In this document: positions 27,460 through 35,275 of the stretch, piece after piece
Layout of the letters: every line of letters starts with the position of its first letter
How positions within the stretch are numbered: position 1 is the stretch's first letter
NCBI GenBank assembly: GCA_041391765.1
Contig: JAWKNJ010000018.1
Span: forward strand, 62,001-126,000
Origin: SHAN690 sp041391765
GTDB lineage: Bacteria > Bacteroidota > Bacteroidia > Flavobacteriales_G > Salibacteraceae
Direction of reading: 5' to 3'
Length of the DNA: 64,000 bases
Program-made: the position numbers and the translations under genes
Notes under the pieces: model-generated
Databases searched by the model: none
What the model was told of the DNA's origin: nothing
What the model saw: the letters and a program-made list of their open reading frames with translations, nothing else

Positions 27460-29352
27460 CTAGACCAAGAACGGAATACTCCCCGGTTTCAGAACAAATG
27501 GTACTCCATTCGAAACTCCTCCACCCCAAGTGTATGTTGAGGCGCCAGTGGCGGTTAATGAAACGGAGTCACCAGCATTCGCGATGATTGTGTCTTGAGC
27601 AGTAGATATTTCGAGTGACGAACAATTGGTTTTGTTCCATTTGGTGATTTCGAAATCATGATAATTTATTGTCATCGTCCCGCTAGCACCACCCGTTGCC
27701 TGTCCGCTGCCATCTAAAAACTGTTTTGATTCTCGATAATTGCTCTTTCTTGCGTAGACACTTTCCCCATTGTATTTCAAATCCCTCCATGTCGCGTACT
27801 CTGCATCGTCATTAAGAAACACCAAGTTGCCATTCAAGTCAAATTCCAGACCGAATGGAACATCACTAGACGAAGCTGGGATAACAGTCGCTCCGAACTG
27901 TCCATTAATCGAAATCTCATTAGTAGTTCCTGTGATCAAGACCTTCGATCCGGCCACCTTCATTTGAAGGTTTTCCACGCCATCGGTATTAAATGTTTGC
28001 ACCCAAATCAGATTTCCGCTACCATCATACTTTGCGAGGAACAAGGTATTTGCTGAAGATGAAGCGACAATGTGAGGAGTCGATGAAGTGCTAAAATCAC
28101 AATAGTTGGTATCCGTTCCCGCAGATTTGGAGACAGTCCCAAAGACATAAACATTGTCGAATTCGTCCAATTCGAGTCCTAATAGATTAACACTATTCTC
28201 AGTACCAAATGACTTGAACCACAATAAATTTCCATCTAAGTCAAGTGCATAGAAGAAGCACCCATCGCTTACCGAGGATCCGTTGCTCATGGCTGACATC
28301 CACGTGGTCGATGAGCTCGGGTCAACGTCTATCGTATCCGAATTAAGGTTTCCGCCAAGAAGCACCTTATCAGAAGCGACTTTTAATGCAATTGCGTTCT
28401 TAGGGACATATCCGGACCATCGAAGATTTCCATCGTGATCATAAGACCCCAACTTTCTCCTATCAACATCAATACCTCCAGTCTGAGGATCAAATGGCGG
28501 TGAAGCATTCAATCCGGCAGTGGGTAGCCACTCAGCATATGCATTAGGACCGCCAAACCAAAATGTTGCTGCCATTCCTGTTAAGAACCACAAATTCCCA
28601 TGCGTATCTACATCCGTTTTAGCAATTCTTGGATATGACATAGAACCGTATTTCGCATACTCAGACCCCCCAATTGCATTAATATCCCTAGCCCACAAAC
28701 AGTTACCGTGATTATCCCTTCCAATTATGGAAACGGTAAAGTTATTTTGAGAAGGATATCCGGTATATTCTCCACATCCACCACTCCCATTTACTAAATT
28801 ACCATAGTAATAAGAGAGCATAGCACTACTTCGAGCATTGGTCACGCCATATCCCGACAAATCGTTTGCATCGTTTTCAAGAAATGGTTGAATCAACTCT
28901 AAATATGACGTTGAGAGGTAGTCGAAATTCGAATATGGTTCATAGGAATCAGACGTAGAGTATGCGTCACCGACAAACTTCGGAGTAGATCCACCTGCTC
29001 CAGAATTCAGCGCCCCGTGATACCCTGATGATCGTTTTATTGTGTCATTGTCAATATTGAAATAATCATCATTTATTGACACCCGAAGAGGAGTTGACCG
29101 AATCAAAAAATCACCATTTAAAGCACTTGTAACTGTATCCCCATCTTGATTGAATCCTCTCAAATACTCGGAAGTGGTCGTTCCAGAAATATGAACCGCG
29201 CCATTAGAGCCAACATTCATAGTTGTGATCAGGTTATCCCCATTTCCCTGCGATTTGATCGTCCAATCCTGTGTTTGTGTGTACCCAAAATGCACCGCCA
29301 AAACCAGCAGAACGCAGCCTAAAAAGGACTTAGTATGTAGGGTTATTGACAC
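27460..29352 (-). CDS. N-terminal part of the same giant T9SS cargo protein
   Basis: 630 residues with a signal peptide (about 1-25, HFGYTQ) and SBBP-like repeats ('WTIKSQGNGDN', 'DVDTHGNLWFLTG', 'DVDPSSSTTWMSA', 'FDNVYVFGTVSKS'). It ends in an Ig/PKD-like segment (ADAGDSVSLTATGASTYTW-type, about 590-615), where the frame runs into TAG after a GGGG run. Shifting by one base there gives sensible sequence (EYSVLGLDGNGCAG) leading into the downstream piece. Without a sorting domain this fragment could not be a normal T9SS substrate. Surface or extracellular role, ligand unknown. Confidence 0.75.
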   Translation of the reverse strand: MSITLHTKSFLGCVLLVLAVHFGYTQTQDWTIKSQGNGDNLITTMNVGSNGAVHISGTTTSEYLRGFNQDGDTVTSALNGDFLIRSTPLRVSINDDYFNIDNDTIKRSSGYHGALNSGAGGSTPKFVGDAYSTSDSYEPYSNFDYLSTSYLELIQPFLENDANDLSGYGVTNARSSAMLSYYYGNLVNGSGGCGEYTGYPSQNNFTVSIIGRDNHGNCLWARDINAIGGSEYAKYGSMSYPRIAKTDVDTHGNLWFLTGMAATFWFGGPNAYAEWLPTAGLNASPPFDPQTGGIDVDRRKLGSYDHDGNLRWSGYVPKNAIALKVASDKVLLGGNLNSDTIDVDPSSSTTWMSAMSNGSSVSDGCFFYALDLDGNLLWFKSFGTENSVNLLGLELDEFDNVYVFGTVSKSAGTDTNYCDFSTSSTPHIVASSSANTLFLAKYDGSGNLIWVQTFNTDGVENLQMKVAGSKVLITGTTNEISINGQFGATVIPASSSDVPFGLEFDLNGNLVFLNDDAEYATWRDLKYNGESVYARKSNYRESKQFLDGSGQATGGASGTMTINYHDFEITKWNKTNCSSLEISTAQDTIIANAGDSVSLTATGASTYTWGGGVSNGVPFVLKPGSIPFLV

Positions 29353-29487
29353 AATCCGTTGCGCAAAAGCCCACTAAAATATCTAAATAATTGATTTACT
29401 GATGTTTTTGGAAGAAAATTCACACAATGAAAACATGAGATTTACATCATTAAGCCAAGAAGAAATGAGGCTTGGACTAATGATTTA

Positions 29488-30717
29488 CTAAAATCCCCAT
29501 TTCAAGCGCGCAAACACGGAGGTACCGTAGTTGCGAAAATTAGCGCCATTATCCAGAAACGTGGATTGCCCAAAAATGCTGAAATCCCAGTTGTTCGCGA
29601 CAGCTATAGAGATGGATGGCATCAGGAACATGAGGTTTACTCCGGGCGAATAAATGCCCACCAGTGAACCAGTGATCAGCGGGGTGATGGATCGGGACAA
29701 ACTCAGCATGGCGTTGTACTTCGTGGGCATCAAGTTCTTCGCGCTAGGTGGCGTGGTGCTGGTGATGGCGGAGTTTGCCAAGGCTGTCAAGTTCAAGGTT
29801 GTATCCGCTCCCAGCGAACCATACATCAGTCCTCCCATGACATACAGGCCACCTGAAAAGGCATAGTCAATCGAAATGGACGCGGTGACCGCACCAGCAG
29901 TGTCCTGCCAGTTTTCCTGCGGATGGAAGTAGGTTACTTCTCCCTTAAAGCTGGCTGTTTTCAGGTTTCCGGCCCATCCTGCACCAATGGCTATATCCTC
30001 GTTCCACCAGCCGCCCAAGACTTGAAAATCATAGGTCCATTTGTTGAATTTGTACATCCCTGCACCAACCCACGTGGAATCATATTTTGAGGGTTTCACC
30101 GCGATGTCCAATGAGCTGTAATTCTTGAAAAAGTGCTGCACACGCACTGCGTCTGTTCCCGGTCTTTCTTCGTAGTCAAAGTCCACCAAATTGAAGGTGT
30201 TGAATAGGTCGTTTGAGTTCCAAAAGGCATTCACTCCCCAGTTGATCCGCTGCCGACCCACGGTGATGTCCCATCTTGAATTATTCCACTTCACCCATCC
30301 ACGATCAACCTGAGAAAGTCCTACCACTCCGGATTCATCCAACCATGCCCAACTCATGTCCACCAAGCCGTGATCGAAATCAACGGCCTTTGAGTAGTAA
30401 GGATTGAAATTGACTTGATCTCCTGTGAAAACTCGGTTTCGCAGTTCAACTCCAACGCTCAATTGCTTACTGGGGTATATTCTAAAATTCAGTCGATTAT
30501 GAATCAGGTTGTTATGGGAAACATAGTTCAAGTCGGCCATTTGCAGGCTCTGCATATTCTTCACATAGCCCTTCAGTTTGACAACGTCTGAGAACTTTTT
30601 GGAAGCGGAGTCCGATTGGGAAAAGCCCGTAAAGGAGATGACGAACAAAGCAATTATTAACCGCAAAGAGCGCAGAGGAGACGCAAAGGACGCAGAGTAT
30701 GAAGACCCGAATTTCAT
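29488..30717 (-). CDS. Outer-membrane beta-barrel protein of an ABC/LolA-like operon
   Basis: 409 residues. Predicted signal peptide ends near FTGFSQ (about residue 34). The mature protein alternates aromatic and polar residues throughout, ends in Phe (LKWGF), and has conserved-looking RQRINWGVNAFWNSNDLFN and DYEERPGTDAVRVQ segments. These recall barrels found with MacB/LolCDE-like ABC systems, but I do not recognise a named family. It is 6 nt downstream of the ATPase gene, so it is the last gene of the operon and likely the outer-membrane component. The first 20 residues are encoded by an intergenic-type repeat (30659-30700), so the true start may be internal. Confidence 0.7.
   Translation of the reverse strand: MKFGSSYSASFASPLRSLRLIIALFVISFTGFSQSDSASKKFSDVVKLKGYVKNMQSLQMADLNYVSHNNLIHNRLNFRIYPSKQLSVGVELRNRVFTGDQVNFNPYYSKAVDFDHGLVDMSWAWLDESGVVGLSQVDRGWVKWNNSRWDITVGRQRINWGVNAFWNSNDLFNTFNLVDFDYEERPGTDAVRVQHFFKNYSSLDIAVKPSKYDSTWVGAGMYKFNKWTYDFQVLGGWWNEDIAIGAGWAGNLKTASFKGEVTYFHPQENWQDTAGAVTASISIDYAFSGGLYVMGGLMYGSLGADTTLNLTALANSAITSTTPPSAKNLMPTKYNAMLSLSRSITPLITGSLVGIYSPGVNLMFLMPSISIAVANNWDFSIFGQSTFLDNGANFRNYGTSVFARLKWGF
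30659..30700 (-). repeat. CGCAAAG/CGCAGAG-type interspersed repeat inside a signal-peptide coding region
   Basis: The plus strand reads as repeated units CGCAAAG-AGCGCAGAG-GAGACGCAAAG-GACGCAGAG after TTAAC. Sequences of this kind are scattered between genes in many environmental bacterial genomes (recalled, not searched). Here it is read in frame, encoding SASFASPLRSLRL near the start of the barrel protein. Confidence 0.6.
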
Positions 30718-30723
30718 TGCACA

Positions 30724-31410
30724 CTATCGCCTTTCGTCACTTGCAATTTTGCCGTCAACCAAGGTCACCACTCTTCTTGCACGGTCTATCACACGCTGAT
30801 CGTGGGTTGAAAACACGAACGTTACGCCTTCTTCTTGATTCAATCGTGCCATGATGTCCAGCAAATTTTCTGTTGATTTTGAATCCAAGTTTGCCGTTGG
30901 CTCATCCGCTAAGACAAAATCAGGTTTAGAAGCCAATGCTCGAGCCACGGCTACGCGCTGCTGCTGACCTCCGCTTAGCTGCGAAGGGCGATTGTTCATC
31001 TTGTCGCCTAAACCCACTTCGTTCAGCAGTTTCTCCACCCTGGCATCACGCGTTTTCTTATCGATTTTCTGCATGAGCATAATGAACTCAGTATTCTCTT
31101 TTGCAGTCAATACCGGAATAAGATTGTAGCTCTGGAAAACAAATCCGATATGCTTCAATCTGAAGTCGATCAACTGATTTTCGCTCATTCCGGCAAGTTC
31201 ACTTCCATTGACTTTTATGCTTCCAGAGGTAGGTCGATCTAACCCACCAATCATGTTTAGCAAGGTCGTTTTACCGGAACCCGATGGTCCAACAATGGCG
31301 GTGAATTCGCCATTCTCGATTTGCAGGTCAACGTGATTCACTGCCGTAACCGGAACTACTCCTTCGTAGACCTTGGTCACATCATTTGTTTCAATTACAA
31401 GTTCTTTCAT
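30724..31410 (-). CDS. ABC transporter ATPase (LolD/MacB-type)
   Basis: 228-residue nucleotide-binding subunit. Walker A GPSGSGKTT (about 42-50), Q-loop in GFVFQSYNLIPVLTAKEN, signature LSGGQQQRVAVARALA, Walker B FVLADEPTANLD, H-loop FSTHD. Sequence type is that of LolD/MacB exporters that extract lipoproteins or substrates from the outer leaflet of the inner membrane. Lies 2 nt after the second permease gene and 6 nt before the barrel gene. Confidence 0.95.
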   Translation of the reverse strand: MKELVIETNDVTKVYEGVVPVTAVNHVDLQIENGEFTAIVGPSGSGKTTLLNMIGGLDRPTSGSIKVNGSELAGMSENQLIDFRLKHIGFVFQSYNLIPVLTAKENTEFIMLMQKIDKKTRDARVEKLLNEVGLGDKMNNRPSQLSGGQQQRVAVARALASKPDFVLADEPTANLDSKSTENLLDIMARLNQEEGVTFVFSTHDQRVIDRARRVVTLVDGKIASDERR

Positions 31411-31412
31411 GA

Positions 31413-32630
31413 TTATATCTTTCTAATTGCTTCAGATGGATTCAATTTCAATGCTTTCCGTGCCGGGTAAATGGCGGCTATCAGTGCCATGACCAACACC
31501 ATGACCGTAATGATTATGTATGTTTCAATGCCCAATTCGGGATATACAACAGCTGCAAATCCCATTTCGCTATAGGCCTCGCCTTGGGCCCCCAAGTCAA
31601 TTCCATTTTTACCTGTAGTGGAGATGAATAAATAGGCCACTAACAAACCGAGCGGACCACCGATGAGTGAAAGAAATATCGTCTCCAACATGATCATCGA
31701 AAACACTTTCGTGCGGTTCAGACCAATTGCCATGAGCATTCCGATTTCCTTGGTGCGTTCCATCACAGCCATGAGCATGGTATTGATCACGCTGAAAAGC
31801 AATGCGATTAAGATGATCGCTACAATGATTAAGGAGAAGGTTTGTCCCGCTTCGACCATGTATCGCATGCCAGCGGCTAAGTCGAGCCATGGCTTAACTT
31901 CCAGATTTGGAAATGCCTTTTGAAACTCTGCCGCTTTTGATTCTGCTATATCATTCTCATTGAGTAATACTGCTATCTCATGATAGTCGTCCGATTCAAT
32001 GCTCAACATGCGCTGCACATCAGATCGCTCCACATAGGCATTGACCTCGTCAACCATACCATTTCCAGATTTGTAGATTCCCACAACCCTGAACGAAGCT
32101 GCCACGATTTCTCCTTCCAAATCCTGAACGGTGAGCACGACCTTTGAACGTAATTTGAGTTTGTAGTTCTCGGCCATTTTTTGGCTGATGAGGATTGGGT
32201 TTCGTTTGATTCCCTCGAAGTATTCTCCTTCAATTACCTTTTCATTGAGTCCGGTGACTTTCGACTCATCTTCCGGATTGATTCCGATCATTTTCACTCC
32301 TCCATTCTTATTTGCAGATCCCATCATAGCCATTACTACCACTCGACCGGTCGTTCCTAACACCGTTCGATCCTGAGCGATTTCCTGTTCTATCGAAGTG
32401 GCGTCATGCATAAAATACTTCGTGAGCATTTCTTCTCTGAATAGTGTGTCATGCACCTGTAAGTGAGACATCTCCGACTGTATGACATCGTTGATTTTCT
32501 GCTTCATCATTCCTTCGTAAAACCCTGAGGCAAAGGTCCCGGCCCATAGCCCTAGCGCTAAAGCAATGATTACCACAAGGCTCCTAACCTTGTTCCTCCA
32601 AATGTTTCTCCAAGCGATTTTTACTAACAT
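31413..32630 (-). CDS. ABC transporter permease (MacB/LolC-E FtsX-like)
   Basis: 405 residues. N-terminal helix after the typical IAWRNIWRNKVRSLVVI start, a large extracytoplasmic domain (about 45-265), then three C-terminal helices (about 272-292, 318-345, 370-395) with the FtsX-like motif MERTKEIGMLMAIGLNR and a final PARKALKLNPSEAIRKI coupling segment. It pairs with the adjacent permease to form a heterodimeric exporter. Gene spacing of 2 nt on both sides indicates one transcript. Confidence 0.92.
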   Translation of the reverse strand: MLVKIAWRNIWRNKVRSLVVIIALALGLWAGTFASGFYEGMMKQKINDVIQSEMSHLQVHDTLFREEMLTKYFMHDATSIEQEIAQDRTVLGTTGRVVVMAMMGSANKNGGVKMIGINPEDESKVTGLNEKVIEGEYFEGIKRNPILISQKMAENYKLKLRSKVVLTVQDLEGEIVAASFRVVGIYKSGNGMVDEVNAYVERSDVQRMLSIESDDYHEIAVLLNENDIAESKAAEFQKAFPNLEVKPWLDLAAGMRYMVEAGQTFSLIIVAIILIALLFSVINTMLMAVMERTKEIGMLMAIGLNRTKVFSMIMLETIFLSLIGGPLGLLVAYLFISTTGKNGIDLGAQGEAYSEMGFAAVVYPELGIETYIIITVMVLVMALIAAIYPARKALKLNPSEAIRKI

Positions 32631-32632
32631 GA

Positions 32633-33766
32633 CTAGCTCCTCATTGCTTTAATGGCGCTGATTCTAAGCACCGAGATGAATGGATAGATTGAGATGGCCA
32701 TTGCTACCAATGCAACAATCGAAGCCTGCTGAATGAAGATGGACGGATCCAATGATGATTGAATGATGGCCTCCATGCCATACTCTTCATACGTCTTCGC
32801 CATTTCTGATCCACTATCAAATCGTATCGGATTGAAATAGAAATAGCTGATTACAGGAATGGCTCCGAAAATTCCGCTGATGGCACCGAATAACGCAATT
32901 GTAATTACCTCCAACATAACAACAAACGCAAGCTTCACTCGCTTCATTCCAACTGCGACCAATACTCCAAATTCATGTCTGCGCTCGGCCATCATCATCA
33001 ATACTGTTCCGAAAATTCCGAAAGAAATAACCATGTAGAGGATGAACATGAACACGATGCCTTCCGCGCGATCGGCTTCGATCATGTCAACCAAGTCGGG
33101 TACTAATTCAGGCCAAGGCATTACCTCATATTGCTCTCCTATTTTAGATTGAATGTCCTTTGCTACCGACACTGCTTTTGAAGCATCATCCAGCAGTAAC
33201 ACAACATTGACTATGTTGTTTTCCATGCCATAGAGTTGTTTCGCCAACTCGATCGGCATGATCACCAATTGCTTGCTCAAATCGGGCGAACCAAACTTCA
33301 CGATGCCCTTGATGGGATATTTTCCCGCTGCATTGGCGCCATGATAACCCATTCCGAGCAACACAATCGTGTCACCAACGGTCACATCGTGGTACTCGGC
33401 TAATCCCGATCCGATCATCACCGCCCGGTCACCTGGTTGTAGATATTCCCCTTCAGCAACACGATCGTGCATTTTGGTTAATTCTTTCTCTGCTTCAGGA
33501 TCCGTTCCGACCACCATTGCACCCTTGGTAGTGTGCTCGGTCGCACTCAGTGCGAAGCTTTCGATGCGCTGTACGTAGCCGGATACGTGCCTGTTGCTTT
33601 CGATGGCTTCACGAACTTCATCCGTAAATTCAAAACTTTCATCCAGTGTTTTTTCCTCCCAGAATCCTTTCGCATGTATTTGAACAAATCCGGTATAGGA
33701 AGCGACCATCGAATCGGTCATGTTGGTATACACGCCTTCTTTGATGCTCATCATCAAGGTGGCCAT
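32633..33766 (-). CDS. ABC transporter permease (FtsX-like), 5' end frameshifted
   Basis: 377 residues are open from an internal ATG: extracytoplasmic domain about 15-225 and three C-terminal helices with AERRHEFGVLVAVGMKRVKLAFV. The normal N-terminus is missing from this frame but can be read upstream in pieces: an ATG at 33857 (MKLYLKL, then RNLW), a +1 shift to RNKRR, another to TLITLS, and a third to VVFAVIMATLMM joining this frame. Full-length gene would be 32633-33857, overlapping the LolA-like stop by 17 nt. Either the gene is damaged at its start or the sequence has errors here. Confidence 0.8.
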   Translation of the reverse strand: MATLMMSIKEGVYTNMTDSMVASYTGFVQIHAKGFWEEKTLDESFEFTDEVREAIESNRHVSGYVQRIESFALSATEHTTKGAMVVGTDPEAEKELTKMHDRVAEGEYLQPGDRAVMIGSGLAEYHDVTVGDTIVLLGMGYHGANAAGKYPIKGIVKFGSPDLSKQLVIMPIELAKQLYGMENNIVNVVLLLDDASKAVSVAKDIQSKIGEQYEVMPWPELVPDLVDMIEADRAEGIVFMFILYMVISFGIFGTVLMMMAERRHEFGVLVAVGMKRVKLAFVVMLEVITIALFGAISGIFGAIPVISYFYFNPIRFDSGSEMAKTYEEYGMEAIIQSSLDPSIFIQQASIVALVAMAISIYPFISVLRISAIKAMRS

Positions 33767-33840
33767 GATTACCGCGAAAACACAGACAGCGTTATTAGCG
33801 TTTCTACGCTTATTTCTGCCATAGGTTGCGCTGCAAGAGT

Positions 33841-34593
33841 TTAAGATAGAGTTTCATCAGCGAATTTTTTCATGTTCTGGACGGTGAAAAAGGCATCCTC
33901 ATAAACTTCATTGAATTTGATTTTCTCAATTTTCATGACCGTTTACCCGCCCTTATCAATCGGTATCAATCAATTTGGTAGCCATCACTACACCATCCAT
34001 GGATTTCATATCTGATCCGATCACTACTAACTAAGTACCCATCCTCATCGTACTGCTCAACTTCATTTGACAAGCGGTCCCGCTGATCAACAGTTGATCT
34101 CAGCTGCCCCCAACTACGGGAGCCTCAGGCTTTGGTGTTGTTAACTCTATTTTCCAACATTTTCTGCCATCTATTACAGAATCCCCTACAATCTTCGCGG
34201 TGTCACGAACGCTCGAGGACTTCGAACCAAGTCGTCATTGCTCATGTCAGTTCCCATCCAACTCTGGCTCATCATGCTTGGGGGCATCTTGATGCTGCGC
34301 TCGATGCTTGGTACCCAATTCCACACTTCTTTGTGTCTTTTGAGGAATGCCGTACCCGCATCTTTTGCTGGCTGCGTCAGCACCATCAAACTGTAGTCGT
34401 TACCCTTGCTCCAGCTCTTGAGTGACATGCTCCGCGTCCACTTTGGTCGGATAATCTCAATGGTCATCTCCATGTAGGCCGACTCCTTACCGCGCATTTT
34501 TTCTTCTGCCTTTCGAATAATCTCTTCCGCGCTTTGAGAGAACGCACTTGCCATGGGTAAAAGAGACATCAACAACACTACTACCTGCTTCAT
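33841..34593 (-). pseudogene. Outer-membrane lipoprotein-sorting (LolA-like) protein, multiply frameshifted
   Basis: An intact frame gives 135 residues (34593-34186): signal peptide about 1-20, then SAEEIIRKAEEKMRGKESAY, RSMSLKSWSKGNDYSLM and SIKMPPSMMSQSWMGTDM, typical of LolA-like proteins encoded with ABC exporters. The rest is present in other frames: SSVRDTAKIVGDSVIDGRK, WGQLRSTVDQRDRL, EQYDEDGYLVS, GSDMKSMDGVVMATKL, and finally KIEKIKFNEVYEDAFFTVQ up to TAA at 33841. At least four shifts and one apparent stop separate these pieces. Protein similarity within each piece is well preserved. Expected role: periplasmic carrier of the ABC system. Confidence 0.75.
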
Positions 34594-35168
34594 TTTACAA
34601 ATTGATTTATCAAATATTCTTTGGCTCGCTCAGCCGGGAAATTTTTGGGATCTAACAAGCAATGCATCTGGATTCCATCCAAGGTTGCGCTGAATATTCT
34701 CATCATCGCAATAGGGTCATCGTACCCTTTTCCGGAGAAATAACCCATCATGGCCTGCATATAGGGCTGCATCTTTTGCATCATTTCGTTCATCATCATT
34801 TCCGTTACATCTTTTTGAAATGCTAATGACATGTACAGCTTCCATCGCTGTGGTTCTTTCAACGGAATATCTACGCTCAAGCGAATGACTTCCCTCATCC
34901 GTTCATCATTCATTTCATCTGCGAGATCAAGCTTAAGCTCGTGCATCGCATAGTCGAAAAGGTCCAAAAGAAGCGCCTTCAATACCGATTCCTTGCTTTC
35001 AAAGTAATTATACATCAACCCCTTTGAAATGCCGGCCTTCTTGGCAATTTGGCTCACCGAAGAATTGTGGTAGCCTTCATCAGCAAAAACGTGAAGAGCG
35101 GCATCAAGGATTTCGGCTCTGCGCTCTTGGCGAATGGTCTCAAATTGTTCTGTTGTTCTTGGTGACAT
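34590..35168 (-). CDS. TetR/AcrR-family transcriptional regulator
   Basis: 192 residues. N-terminal HTH domain: AEILDAALHVFADEGYHNSSVSQIAKKAGISKGLMYNYF (helix-turn-helix about 33-52; quoted pieces run contiguously from residue 18), then a Met-rich ligand domain (about 70-190, with MMMNEMMQKM). It is the first gene of the leftward operon: its TGA overlaps the ATG of the LolA-like gene by 4 nt. Two dyads in its promoter (35175-35190 and 35210-35229) suggest autorepression and control of the whole operon; the inducer, perhaps a lipid, is unknown. Confidence 0.93.
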   Translation of the reverse strand: MSPRTTEQFETIRQERRAEILDAALHVFADEGYHNSSVSQIAKKAGISKGLMYNYFESKESVLKALLLDLFDYAMHELKLDLADEMNDERMREVIRLSVDIPLKEPQRWKLYMSLAFQKDVTEMMMNEMMQKMQPYMQAMMGYFSGKGYDDPIAMMRIFSATLDGIQMHCLLDPKNFPAERAKEYLINQFVK

Positions 35169-35174
35169 TTTTAA

Positions 35175-35190
35175 TTGAACGATCGGTCAA
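35175..35190 (-). promoter_or_regulatory. Proximal TetR-type operator dyad
   Basis: TTGAACGATCGGTCAA is a near-perfect dyad centred on CGATCG. It overlaps the start of the -7 element (35195-35188 on the minus strand) and the deduced transcription start, 7 nt from the tetR ATG. Confidence 0.6.
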
Positions 35191-35217
35191 AGGTAAATTC
35201 ATTTTTTAATTGACCAA
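35188..35217 (-). promoter_or_regulatory. Promoter of the TetR/ABC operon
   Basis: On the minus strand a -33 TTTG (35217-35214) and a -7 TACCTTTG (35195-35188) are separated by 18 nt, matching the Bacteroidota promoter layout. Both elements lie inside or against TetR-type dyads. Confidence 0.6.
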
Positions 35218-35229
35218 ACGTTCAGTCAA
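35210..35229 (-). promoter_or_regulatory. Distal TetR-type operator dyad
   Basis: TTGACCAAACGTTCAGTCAA has TTGAC/GTCAA arms around a central ACGT. It covers the -33 element. It shares the TTGA...TCAA outer bases with the proximal dyad, and the two centres are 37 bp apart. Confidence 0.6.
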
Positions 35230-35238
35230 AATTTTTGC

Positions 35239-35270
35239 AAAAAAAAGTGCCCGCTGAACTCGAGCACTTT
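35239..35270 (-). terminator. Terminator of the leftward CxxCH protein gene
   Basis: On the minus strand the stem AAAGTGC...GCACTTT (35270-35264 with 35252-35244 region) is followed by a run of eight T. It lies directly between the secreted-protein gene and the tetR promoter. Confidence 0.75.
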
Positions 35271-35275
35271 CAATC

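Noticed and set aside
33841..34185. Separate small genes in the gap between permease and LolA-like frame
   Set aside because: All short frames there are fragments of the LolA-like C-terminus read in shifted frames.
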